From assembly GCF_017833415.1 (NCBI RefSeq), contig NZ_JAFICC010000019.1:42766-106765 (forward strand): 64,000 nucleotides of DNA, read 5' to 3'. Below are positions 17,235 through 24,795 of this stretch, in pieces. Position 1 is the stretch's first letter, and each line of letters starts with the position of its first letter. The translations under genes and the position numbers were made by a program. The stretch is from Flavobacterium sp. 1355 (GTDB lineage Bacteria > Bacteroidota > Bacteroidia > Flavobacteriales > Flavobacteriaceae). The notes under the pieces are model-generated. The model did not search any database. It was not told the DNA's origin and saw only the letters and a program-made list of their open reading frames with translations.

Positions 17235-17928
17235 AAGATGTGGCTCTAACTTGTTCTACCATTTTGTCATCTATAATTAATCCATCTTTCAGGACAACAT
17301 TTCTTTTGCACATTGCGGCAATATCCGGCTCGTGTGTAACGATCAGAATGGTTTTTCCTTCATCGTTAATTCCCTGAATAAGTTCCATAACCTCATAAGA
17401 AGTTTTGGTATCCAAAGCTCCTGTAGGTTCATCGGCCAACAAAACTTTTGGGTTCGAAGCCAATGCACGGGCAATGGCTACACGTTGTTTCTGACCTCCC
17501 GAAAGCTCATTAGGTAAATGGTGTGAATGCGATCCAAGACCAACTTTCTCTAAATATTTCATTGCGATTTCATAACGTTCCTTTCTTTTTACTCCTTGAT
17601 AATACAAAGGCATAGCAACATTATCCAACGCAGATTTATAATTAATTAAATTGAAAGATTGAAAAACGAATCCTAAAAATTTATTTCGATATTTTGAAGC
17701 TAATGTTTCGTTTAGCTTTTTTATCGGAGTTTTATCCAAAATATAACTACCTGAATCTGCTTCATCAAGAATTCCTAAAATATTAAGGAGTGTAGATTTG
17801 CCAGACCCGGAAGATCCCATGATAGCAACCAATTCTCCTTCTGCGATATTAAAATTAATTCCTTTTAACACATGCAATTGTGAACTGCCCATTTTGTAGG
17901 ACTTGTGTAAATCTTTGATTTCGATCAT
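17227..17928 (-). CDS. ABC transporter ATP-binding protein (LolD/MacB type)
   Basis: A 233-residue nucleotide-binding subunit. The Walker A motif GSSGSGKST is at 38-46, the Q-loop VFQSFNL near 88-94, the signature LSGGQ at 142-146, Walker B VLLADEP ending in Asp166-Glu167, and the switch His in IVTHEPD near 199. It is the first gene of a run of ATPase, permease, permease, adaptor, TolC, adaptor, and so probably powers a tripartite MacAB-TolC-like export system. The substrate is unknown; relatives export antibiotics, peptides or lipoprotein-like molecules. A degenerate promoter (TATCATTG on the minus strand near 17951-17958) lies upstream. Confidence 0.94.
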   Translation of the reverse strand: MIEIKDLHKSYKMGSSQLHVLKGINFNIAEGELVAIMGSSGSGKSTLLNILGILDEADSGSYILDKTPIKKLNETLASKYRNKFLGFVFQSFNLINYKSALDNVAMPLYYQGVKRKERYEIAMKYLEKVGLGSHSHHLPNELSGGQKQRVAIARALASNPKVLLADEPTGALDTKTSYEVMELIQGINDEGKTILIVTHEPDIAAMCKRNVVLKDGLIIDDKMVEQVRATSYV

Positions 17929-18073
17929 GGTATTGTTAAATTTTAAGACAATGATAACATTTTTATCAAGTCAATTATGGTAACAAAAAGTTAATAATTT
18001 CACTTTACTATTTCAATAAGACTCTTTTCCTTATCAAATGTTACACTTTTTTAAGATAATATAATTGTTTTCT

Positions 18074-18081
18074 TAATTTTG
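18074..18081 (+). promoter_or_regulatory. Putative -7 box for the DUF4403 gene
   Basis: TAATTTTG matches TAnnTTTG and lies 23 bases before the ATG at 18105, giving a short leader. The -33 element is not clear. Confidence 0.4.
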
Positions 18082-18104
18082 CATCATTCAAAAAATCATT
18101 ACTA

Positions 18105-19511
18105 ATGAAGTTTTTTTCAGCACTTTCTTTGTTCACCGTACTTAATGTACTTGTAAGTTGTTCTACAGCTCAAAAATTAGAAACTTTAAAACCAGAACCG
18201 GATGATGCAAGCCCGCTAGTTTACGAAAGTAATCCGTCTTTTATCAACTTACCAATTTCAGTTAAGCTTCATGATATTGAAAATCAGACAAATTCCATTT
18301 TAAATGGTTTGATTTATGAAGACAATAATATAGAAGATGATGATATCGAAATGAAAATCTGGAAGCAGGCCCCTGTCAAAATTCAGAATGATCCTTCAAG
18401 TCCTGATAAAAAAATTAAAACAGTTTTGCCTCTAAAAGCTACTGTTAAATATCGAATAGGCACAAAAAAACTGGGCGTAGAACTTTATGATGTGCGTGAA
18501 TTTAATCTAAATGGAGTCATCACTTTATCCAGTGAAGCAGCGCTTACTAATTGGAAATTAAACACAAAAACAGAATTTAAATCTCTTGACTGGAAAGAAA
18601 GCCCAACGATGATGGTTTTTGGAAAAAACATGCCCATCACTTATCTGGTAAATCCTGCAATATCAATTTTTAAATCTAAAATTGAAAAAAGCATAGATGA
18701 TGCTATCGAAAAATCTATGGATTTTAAACCAAATGTTTTATCCGCTTTAGAAAAAATCTGTACTCCTTTTCAAATGAGCGATACTTACGAAAGCTGGCTG
18801 CAAATTGTTCCTGTTGAAGTTTATTCTACAACAGCAAAACTAAAAAATGATCAGTTTTTATTAGAGATGGGGATGAAATGCAACATGGAAACTATTGTAG
18901 GCAAACAACCCGAATCTAAATTTAATGCAAATAAAATTGTATTGAAACCGGTAACCAAAATCCCAAATCAGATTGCTGCCAATATTGCTGCTATTTCAAC
19001 CTATGCCGATGCTTCTAAGATCATGACGCAAAATTTTGCTAATCAGGAATTCGGTTCCGGGAGCAAAAAAGTTACTGTAAAAAATGTAGCGATTTGGCAT
19101 AAAAATGACAAAATGGTAATTGCTCTTGATGTCTTAGGATCTGTTAACGGAACAATTTATCTAACGGGATTCCCTCAATACAATCCTCAAACCAAAGAAA
19201 TATACTTTGATAAATTAGATTATGTTTTAGACACAAAGAGCAAATTAATGCGTACAGCAAGCTGGCTGGCTCAGGGTTTAATTCTAAGAAAAATGGAGGA
19301 AAGCTGTCGCTATTCTATTCAGCCAAATTTAGAAGAAGGCAAAAAGAGTATGGCTGCGTATTTAAAAAATTATTCACCTATGCCCGGTGTTTTTGTAAAT
19401 GGCAAAATGGAAGATATTCAGTTTGATAAAATTCAGCTTACCAATCAGGCGATTATCGCTTTTATTAAAATAAATGGTACGGTAAACGTCTCTGTAGACG
19501 GATTAAAATAA
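18105..19511 (+). CDS. DUF4403 family lipoprotein
   Basis: A 468-residue protein with a lipoprotein signal (VLVSCSTAQ, Cys19). The body fits the DUF4403 family of Bacteroidota and Proteobacteria. Markers are the opening SPLVYESNPSFINLPISV, followed by INxxL-type repeats and the phrase GTIYLTGFPQYNPQTKEIYFDKLDY near residue 345-370 (given as an internal landmark of mixed aromatic and Gly/Pro residues). A fold related to lipid-binding tubular proteins has been suggested for this family; I cannot confirm it here. It is a single-gene unit, divergent from the ABC efflux operon and ending at a shared bidirectional terminator. Confidence 0.85.
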   Translation: MKFFSALSLFTVLNVLVSCSTAQKLETLKPEPDDASPLVYESNPSFINLPISVKLHDIENQTNSILNGLIYEDNNIEDDDIEMKIWKQAPVKIQNDPSSPDKKIKTVLPLKATVKYRIGTKKLGVELYDVREFNLNGVITLSSEAALTNWKLNTKTEFKSLDWKESPTMMVFGKNMPITYLVNPAISIFKSKIEKSIDDAIEKSMDFKPNVLSALEKICTPFQMSDTYESWLQIVPVEVYSTTAKLKNDQFLLEMGMKCNMETIVGKQPESKFNANKIVLKPVTKIPNQIAANIAAISTYADASKIMTQNFANQEFGSGSKKVTVKNVAIWHKNDKMVIALDVLGSVNGTIYLTGFPQYNPQTKEIYFDKLDYVLDTKSKLMRTASWLAQGLILRKMEESCRYSIQPNLEEGKKSMAAYLKNYSPMPGVFVNGKMEDIQFDKIQLTNQAIIAFIKINGTVNVSVDGLK

Positions 19512-19512
19512 T

Positions 19513-19547
19513 AAAAAAAAGCAGAATTAATTATTCTGCTTTTTTTA
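19513..19547. terminator. Bidirectional terminator between DUF4403 and the small CxxC gene
   Basis: GCAGAAT (19521-19527) pairs with ATTCTGC (19533-19539), loop TAATT, flanked by A and T runs that extend the stem. It serves both converging genes. The stem on one side is made from the last codons and stop of the minus-strand gene. Confidence 0.85.
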
Positions 19548-19791
19548 TTTTAGACTGATACATTCTGTAAATCAGATAGCCTATTATACCTACAAGCAAA
19601 TACGGAATTACCATTAAATAAACAATTCCATCATTTACTGCTTCTGCCTTCTTAATGTTAGAATCACCTGCTAATGCCGCACGACACATTGCGCATTGCG
19701 CGTTTGAAGAGATTGCAAAAAGAAATAGACAAATTCCAAAAAACACTTTTTGAAATTTTGATCCTGAGGTGTTTATATTTTTAATGTACAT
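19531..19791 (-). CDS. Small membrane protein with CAMC motif
   Basis: An 86-residue protein that I cannot assign to a named family. A hydrophobic N-terminal segment (about 17-31) ends in a signal-peptidase-like SSNAQ. A CxxC motif follows directly (CAMCRAAL, Cys33 and Cys36), then a charged linker and a second hydrophobic segment (about 57-75), with a Lys-rich tail. The CxxC would face the periplasm if the first segment is cleaved or serves as anchor. It overlaps the DUF420 gene by 11 bases and is the last gene of the oxidase assembly operon, so a role in copper or thiol handling during cytochrome oxidase maturation is a reasonable inference. Confidence 0.8.
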   Translation of the reverse strand: MYIKNINTSGSKFQKVFFGICLFLFAISSNAQCAMCRAALAGDSNIKKAEAVNDGIVYLMVIPYLLVGIIGYLIYRMYQSKIKKAE

Positions 19792-20323
19792 AATAAGGAG
19801 ATATCATTAAGTAAACTACTACGCCCGTCACAGCAACATATAACCAAAGCGGAAAAGTAATTTTAGCTATTTTTCTGTGTCTGTCAAAACGCTGAGCCAA
19901 AGCTCTCACATAAGTAATTAATACTAATGGAATAATAGCAATTGACAGCAAAATATGTGTGATTAAAATAAAGAAATACACATAACGAATTGCACCTTCT
20001 CCACCAAATTTAGTAGAATCAGAAGTCATATGATAGGCTACATACATAACTAAAAATGCAACGGATAGTGCTATAGCAAAAGTCATTAATTGTTCGTGAA
20101 GCTTTTGTTTTCCGTTTTTAATAGCAAATACAGCTAAAACCAAAACAACAGCTGTAATACCATTTGTTGTTGCATAAATTGGAGGCAAAAATGAAAGAGG
20201 CTCTACATTGATTCCGAAATCTTTTAATTTTATTCCGAACAGAATAGCAACCACTACCGGAATTATAATTGAAACTGCAATAATAAATTTACTGAACTTT
20301 TTTTCTAATGAATGATCTTCCAT
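19781..20323 (-). CDS. DUF420 (CtaM-like) oxidase maturation membrane protein
   Basis: A 180-residue protein with five hydrophobic segments. The family landmark is a His-containing stretch YVAYHMTSDSTKFGG, then an ITHILLSIAIIPLVLITYVRAL helix (pattern described by its T-H and P residues) and the loop RFDRHRKIAK. DUF420 members include CtaM (YozB), needed for maturation of an aa3 oxidase in Firmicutes. Here the gene sits directly after SCO (one base between stop and start) and within the cyoE-cox cluster, which supports the same role. The conserved histidines may bind copper or haem; this is inference. Confidence 0.88.
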   Translation of the reverse strand: MEDHSLEKKFSKFIIAVSIIIPVVVAILFGIKLKDFGINVEPLSFLPPIYATTNGITAVVLVLAVFAIKNGKQKLHEQLMTFAIALSVAFLVMYVAYHMTSDSTKFGGEGAIRYVYFFILITHILLSIAIIPLVLITYVRALAQRFDRHRKIAKITFPLWLYVAVTGVVVYLMISPYYVH

Positions 20324-20324
20324 T

Positions 20325-21014
20325 TTATTCTTCTAATAGTATTTTGATGTCTTCCTGAATATCTCTAACCCCTTTTTTATCCAATCCGTCATAGTATAAA
20401 ATCGGATTTCCGAAATCATCCTTACGACAACGTATATTACCGTTTTTATCAATTAATGCAAATAAACCAGAGTGTTCAAAACCGCCATTTACTTTTGCGT
20501 TTTCACCCGCATAGAGATTAAAGCCTTTATTTGATAAATCCATAATAGTAGCTTTATCACCAGTTAGAAAATTCCAGTTTGATGATTTTACTCCTAATAA
20601 CTTTGCATGATCTTTTAATATCTGAGGCGTATCATGAGCTGGATCAATTGTTATGGAAACAATACCAAAATTAGGGTTGCCAAAAAATGTTTTTTCGATT
20701 TCAAGCATACTCAAATTCATTTTTGGACAAATAGAAGGACAAGTAGTAAAGAAAAATTCCAGTACATACACTTTGCCTTTATAACTTTCGCTTGAAATTT
20801 TTACATTGTCCTGATTTGTCAATTCAAATTTTGGTGCAGGCCCGATTGTTAGCAATTTGGCATCTGATTTTGAATTTTTCAGACCAACATTATCCAAACG
20901 ATTTCCCTTAACAACATCTCCGTTTTTTATTCTGTCTACAATTTTTGGGACAGCATAAATTCCAAAGATTAAAATGATAAACGAAATTCCGATATATGAT
21001 TTATTTTTAAACAT
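20325..21014 (-). CDS. SCO1/SenC-family copper chaperone
   Basis: A 229-residue membrane-anchored thioredoxin-fold protein. One N-terminal anchor (about 7-24) is followed by the copper site Cys92-x3-Cys96 (TTCPSICPKM) and the third ligand His181 (GFEHSGLF). The phrase SITIDPAHDTP is typical of SCO. It delivers copper, or reduces cysteines, for assembly of the CuA centre in cytochrome oxidase subunit II (coxB at 45200-46390 in this window). It is encoded 12 bases after a cysteine-free paralogue and followed immediately by the DUF420 gene. Confidence 0.95.
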   Translation of the reverse strand: MFKNKSYIGISFIILIFGIYAVPKIVDRIKNGDVVKGNRLDNVGLKNSKSDAKLLTIGPAPKFELTNQDNVKISSESYKGKVYVLEFFFTTCPSICPKMNLSMLEIEKTFFGNPNFGIVSITIDPAHDTPQILKDHAKLLGVKSSNWNFLTGDKATIMDLSNKGFNLYAGENAKVNGGFEHSGLFALIDKNGNIRCRKDDFGNPILYYDGLDKKGVRDIQEDIKILLEE

Positions 21015-21026
21015 TATGATTGAAAT

Positions 21027-21668
21027 TTAAAGTTGTTTCGTGGCATTATGATTCTTTTTAAGAGCGGCTCGATATTCATATAAAATAATTTTAAAATCGT
21101 CCAGCATCTCATTACTTAACTCAGATGGATGAAAAGTATCGTAGCCCTCTTTATATTCTTTTTCATCTTTTCTGCCTCTTAAATTTCTTTCTTTATCAAC
21201 TATATAAACACTCGAAGTTCCTAAATTTTCATCCAGTTTTCCTTTTAATTTTAGTTGGCTGTAAAATGTTTTGATTTCTTCAGGTGAAGCAAAAATAAAA
21301 TTCCAGCCTTTGACATCGGTAAAAGGCCTGAGGGCATCTAAAACTTTTTGAGCTTCATTTTCTGTTCCTAATGGGCAAACAACCACAAACTGAAGATCTT
21401 CAAAGCCATTATAACGTTTATAAATTTTTTCATTTAAATTGAAATAATTCCCACGGTTATTTAAAATCTGAGAGCCGGAGAAACCCAAAACTGTTATTTT
21501 TTTATCAAGAGAAACTTTTTTGCCGTCTAAGGATTTCCAATTTCCGAAATCTGCAATTTTTGGTGTTATAACAGGAAGTTTGGTAAAACTATTTACGCCA
21601 GAAGCAAAAAACAGATAGGCTACAATTGGCAAAACAAAAAGTACAAAGAGAACTATATTTTTTTTCAT
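21027..21668 (-). CDS. SCO-like thioredoxin-fold protein lacking copper ligands
   Basis: About 213 residues from the ATG at 21668; a longer reading to 21716 needs a non-ATG start inside the preceding terminator region. It has one N-terminal hydrophobic segment (about 4-20). By eye the core aligns with the adjacent SCO protein: ITVLGFSGSQILNN takes the place of the CxxxC region, and SVYIVDKERNLRGRKDEKEY takes the place of the His-site and IDKNGNIRCRKDD region. There is no CxxxC, and the SCO histidine position is not conserved. It therefore probably does not bind copper as SCO does. It may be a structural partner or a degenerate duplicate. It is the first gene after the subunit IV terminator. 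Confidence 0.75.
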   Translation of the reverse strand: MKKNIVLFVLFVLPIVAYLFFASGVNSFTKLPVITPKIADFGNWKSLDGKKVSLDKKITVLGFSGSQILNNRGNYFNLNEKIYKRYNGFEDLQFVVVCPLGTENEAQKVLDALRPFTDVKGWNFIFASPEEIKTFYSQLKLKGKLDENLGTSSVYIVDKERNLRGRKDEKEYKEGYDTFHPSELSNEMLDDFKIILYEYRAALKKNHNATKQL

Positions 21669-21698
21669 TATTACAGCGGAAGTTATTGAGGTACAAAA

Positions 21699-21727
21699 AT
21701 AAAAAAAGCTCCGCAAAACGGAGCTTC
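21699..21727 (-). terminator. Terminator after cytochrome oxidase subunit IV
   Basis: AAGCTCCG (21706-21713) pairs with CGGAGCTT (21719-21726), loop CAAAA. On the minus strand a T run follows. It lies 20 bases past the subunit IV stop and before the SCO-like gene, so it separates cyoE-cox from the SCO part or attenuates read-through. Confidence 0.8.
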
Positions 21728-21746
21728 TTTTCGAATTAATATCATG

Positions 21747-22097
21747 TTAAAAATTCCATTTAATAGTAGAATCTTTAAAAACCCCATAAATATAATGTCC
21801 TTCTGTCAAAAGAATAAACAATAAATATAATACCAGGAAAATAACTGGTGATACAACAGACCATCTAAGGCTGCTTTTTTCACCTTCCATGTGCATGAAT
21901 GCCCATACAATATAATATGCTTTGAATATTGTTAAGATATAGAATATCCAGTTCAATAAATTCAAACCGATAAAATGATTAAATTCTAATGATGCTGGTT
22001 TTAAAATACCAAGAATAACTTCTACTGTAGTTACTAATGAAAGTAATCCAAAAACAAACCAGATTCTTTTTGTATTTGATACGTGATCGTGTGACAT
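21747..22097 (-). CDS. Cytochrome c oxidase subunit IV (caa3 type)
   Basis: A 116-residue protein with three hydrophobic segments (about 11-30, 44-66 and 80-100). The family shows in the first helix IWFVFGLLSLVTTVEVILG and the central phrase FKAYYIVWAFMHMEGEK. It is the small accessory subunit of caa3/bo3-type terminal oxidases, helping assemble subunits I-III in the inner membrane. It lies 18 bases downstream of subunit III and is the last gene before a terminator. Confidence 0.92.
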   Translation of the reverse strand: MSHDHVSNTKRIWFVFGLLSLVTTVEVILGILKPASLEFNHFIGLNLLNWIFYILTIFKAYYIVWAFMHMEGEKSSLRWSVVSPVIFLVLYLLFILLTEGHYIYGVFKDSTIKWNF

Positions 22098-22115
22098 AAT
22101 AATTAAGATCTAAAA

Positions 22116-23102
22116 TTAAACTAAGTAGAAAACTGTAAATACAAATACCCAAACTAAGTCGACAAAGTGCCAGTATAAACCAACTTTCTCTACCATTTCG
22201 TAGCTTCTTCTTTTTTCGTAAGTTCCTAATAACACATTAAAGAAAATAATGATATTAATGATTACTCCTGAAAATACGTGGAATCCGTGGAATCCTGTAA
22301 TAAAGAAAAAGAAATCTGCAAATAACTTACTACCGTATTCGTTTCTTGTTAAGTTTGCTCCTTCTACAACATATTTAGCCTGCGCTAAATGAGCCTCAGA
22401 TTCTGCTCTTGACAAAACTGTTTTCTTTTTTTCAGCTGTAAGCTTTTCAGTTCTGATTAATAATTCAGGATGTGCTTTAAATCCAGCCTGAACTTCAGCA
22501 ACTGAATAAGTTGGTAAACTTTCTGCATCTTCCAAAAACCATGACGTTTTACTTCTTGTCAAAGCTTCTCTTTGTTCCGGTAATTTTGCAGCAAACTTTT
22601 CCAGAGCAACTCTATTACCCTCTTTATCCACAAACTGCAATAAACTTCCGCCTTTAGTTTCTACTGCTCCATATTCACCTTTAATGAAATTTTTCCATTC
22701 CCAGGCCTGTGAACCAACGAAAATAAAACCTCCAATAATGGTTAAGAACATATAGATTGCCACTTTTGTTTTTTTCAATTGATGTCCTGCATCAACTGCC
22801 AAAACCATAGTTACAGATGAGAAAATCAAAATAAAAGTCATTAAGGCTACATAATACATTGGAGCCGAAACGCCATGCATAAAAGGAAAGTGAGTAAACA
22901 CTTCATCAGCCAATGGCCAAGTTTCTATAAATTTAAATCTGGAAAAACCATAAGCCCCAAGAAATCCTGAGAATGTTAAGGCATCTGATACGATAAAAAA
23001 CCACATCATCATTTTACCATAACTTGCTCCTAATGGCTGGATTTCATGACCGCCTCCCCAAGTTTTTTCGTCGTTGTTTGCAGTTGTAACTGTCGCTCCC
23101 AT
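22116..23102 (-). CDS. Cytochrome c oxidase subunit III with soluble insert
   Basis: A 328-residue heme-copper oxidase subunit III. Conserved parts include the N-terminal KMMMWFFIVSDALTFSGF, helices near 78-101 and 113-132, the SQAWEWKNFI motif and, after the insert, FFFITGFHGFHVFSG and LYWHFVDLVWVFVF with their histidines. About 118 residues (roughly 141-258) are inserted between the WEW motif and FHGFHV. The insert is charged and partly helical, and is not part of the canonical subunit. It is paired with a shorter subunit III gene just upstream. Subunit III supports the stability and proton entry of subunit I, encoded far away at 43367-45169. Confidence 0.93.
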   Translation of the reverse strand: MGATVTTANNDEKTWGGGHEIQPLGASYGKMMMWFFIVSDALTFSGFLGAYGFSRFKFIETWPLADEVFTHFPFMHGVSAPMYYVALMTFILIFSSVTMVLAVDAGHQLKKTKVAIYMFLTIIGGFIFVGSQAWEWKNFIKGEYGAVETKGGSLLQFVDKEGNRVALEKFAAKLPEQREALTRSKTSWFLEDAESLPTYSVAEVQAGFKAHPELLIRTEKLTAEKKKTVLSRAESEAHLAQAKYVVEGANLTRNEYGSKLFADFFFFITGFHGFHVFSGVIINIIIFFNVLLGTYEKRRSYEMVEKVGLYWHFVDLVWVFVFTVFYLV

Positions 23103-23144
23103 AAAAGTTATTCGTTAAAAAGTTCCCAAATTTACGTTTTTTTC

Positions 23145-23732
23145 TTATTTAAAGAAATATAAAAATAAAAATAAATACACCCATAATAAATCCAAAAAGT
23201 GCCAATACATCGCACCTAGTTCTATTCCAAGAGTTTGGGTCGAATTGTATTTTTGTTTAAAATGATTATAAATTATAATTAAAAGTGAAATTAATCCCCC
23301 TGCAAGGTGCAATAAGTGGGTAACCGTTACCACATATAGAAAAGTTGTAGTAATTGAACTACCTGCTCCTGTAAAATAATAACCGCTCTGAACTATTTGT
23401 CCAAAACCTTCAAATTGCAAAACCACAAATAAAATTCCCAAAGCCAATGTTCCCAAAAGCAATCCGGTAGTCGCAGCTCTGTTGTCTTTCTGAATTGCTT
23501 TTTTTGCCAGATAAAAAGTAACACTGCACGCAATGATTACTGCTGTACTATAATAAAATGCCGATGGCAATTCAAAATTCTTCAACCAGTCTGCTCTTGA
23601 TTTACTTACTACAAAAGCACTTGTTAGTCCGGCAAACATCATTGTCATACTTACCATTGCAAACAATAAAATCAACTTTGCCGATTTTGATTTCCTTGCT
23701 TGTTCTTCACTTATTTTCATTGTCATTTCCAT
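23145..23732 (-). CDS. Cytochrome c oxidase subunit III, short paralogue
   Basis: A 195-residue heme-copper oxidase subunit III-like protein. It has five hydrophobic segments and the signature THLLHLAGGLISL, then GAMYWHFLDLLWVYLFLFLY. There are three possible starts (ATG at 23732, 23726 and 23720), all within six codons; I keep the first, two bases after the cyoE stop. It lacks the long insert of its neighbour. Bacteroidota oxidases commonly encode both forms side by side; whether one complex contains both is not known to me. Confidence 0.9.
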   Translation of the reverse strand: MEMTMKISEEQARKSKSAKLILLFAMVSMTMMFAGLTSAFVVSKSRADWLKNFELPSAFYYSTAVIIACSVTFYLAKKAIQKDNRAATTGLLLGTLALGILFVVLQFEGFGQIVQSGYYFTGAGSSITTTFLYVVTVTHLLHLAGGLISLLIIIYNHFKQKYNSTQTLGIELGAMYWHFLDLLWVYLFLFLYFFK

Positions 23733-23734
23733 AA

Positions 23735-24637
23735 CTATCTTAAAAATTTATCTACAATATATACAATTTGCAATAATGATATATACGAAACACTAACCAG
23801 CATTAAAGTTCTGGCTGCTTTTGCGGTTCTCAACTGATACAAACGAACAGCATAAAACAACATCCATAATCCTAATAAAAAAACCAGGACTGCGGCAATT
23901 GGCGAAATAAACAATTGTCCTGTATAACCTAAAACCGGCAATAGAGAAGCTATTATCAACCAAATTGTATATAACATAATCTGCAAAGCAGTTCCTTTAT
24001 CTTTTTTCCCTGTAGGAAGCATAAAGATACCTGCTTTTTCATAATCTTCGTATAAAAACCACCCAATTGCCCAAAAATGAGGAAATTGCCAAAAAAACTG
24101 AATCAAAAATAATGTACCGGCTTCTATACCAAATTCTCCGGTTGCAGCAACCCATCCTAACATAAAGGGAATTGCTCCCGGAAAAGCACCTACAAAAACA
24201 GATAACGAAGTCACGGTTTTTAATGGTGTATAAATGCTGGTATAAAGAAAAATAGATATTGCTGCAAACATCGCCGACTTTGCATTGATCGTATACAATA
24301 AAGCTATACCAATAATAGTAAGCAGACTTGCTACAAACAAAGCCATTTTTGGTGACATGCGGCCTGATGGAACCGGGCGGTTTTTAGTTCGGTCCATCAA
24401 AGAGTCTATATCTTTCTCAATCACCTGATTAAAAGCATTTGAAGCTCCAACCATACAATATCCCCCAATGGATAAAATCAACAAAACGCTCCATTTAAAG
24501 GGATGCTCATCGTTTACACCAAGCAAGTATCCTGCAATAGATGAAAACAAAACACTAATTGCCAAACCGGCTTTAGTGATTTCTTTGAAATCCAGGAATA
24601 TTGATTTTAATGAAATTGTATTTTTAGTAGTGCTCAA
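23735..24637 (-). CDS. cyoE: Heme O synthase (protoheme IX farnesyltransferase)
   Basis: A 300-residue UbiA-superfamily prenyltransferase with about nine hydrophobic segments. The prenyl-diphosphate site is NAFNQVIEKDIDSLMDRTKNR (N-x-x-x-D-x-x-x-D pattern near residue 65-85), and the second acidic site lies in the cytosolic loop YEDYEKAGIFMLPT. It makes haem O from haem B, the first step toward haem A for the cytochrome oxidase encoded in this window. It is the first gene of the cyoE-coxIII-coxIII-coxIV unit and has a good promoter upstream. It is also called ctaB. Confidence 0.95.
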   Translation of the reverse strand: MSTTKNTISLKSIFLDFKEITKAGLAISVLFSSIAGYLLGVNDEHPFKWSVLLILSIGGYCMVGASNAFNQVIEKDIDSLMDRTKNRPVPSGRMSPKMALFVASLLTIIGIALLYTINAKSAMFAAISIFLYTSIYTPLKTVTSLSVFVGAFPGAIPFMLGWVAATGEFGIEAGTLFLIQFFWQFPHFWAIGWFLYEDYEKAGIFMLPTGKKDKGTALQIMLYTIWLIIASLLPVLGYTGQLFISPIAAVLVFLLGLWMLFYAVRLYQLRTAKAARTLMLVSVSYISLLQIVYIVDKFLR

Positions 24638-24672
24638 TTCTATGATTGTTTGAATATTTTTTTTGAGTGGTG

Positions 24673-24700
24673 CAAATGTACAAATTGATTATAGAATCAA
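24673..24700 (-). promoter_or_regulatory. Promoter of the cyoE/cox assembly operon
   Basis: The minus strand has TACATTTG (24680-24673) as the -7 box and TTG (24700-24698) 17 bases upstream as the -33 box. This is one of the better matches to the Bacteroidota consensus in the window, and its -7 box ends about 36 bases before the cyoE start codon. Confidence 0.55.
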
Positions 24701-24795
24701 GACCGATAAAATTATATTTTTTTAAATAAAACCTTTACAAAATAAGGACTTGCAGATTTTTAACACAATTATTTTGAAAAATCTTATTAAATATT

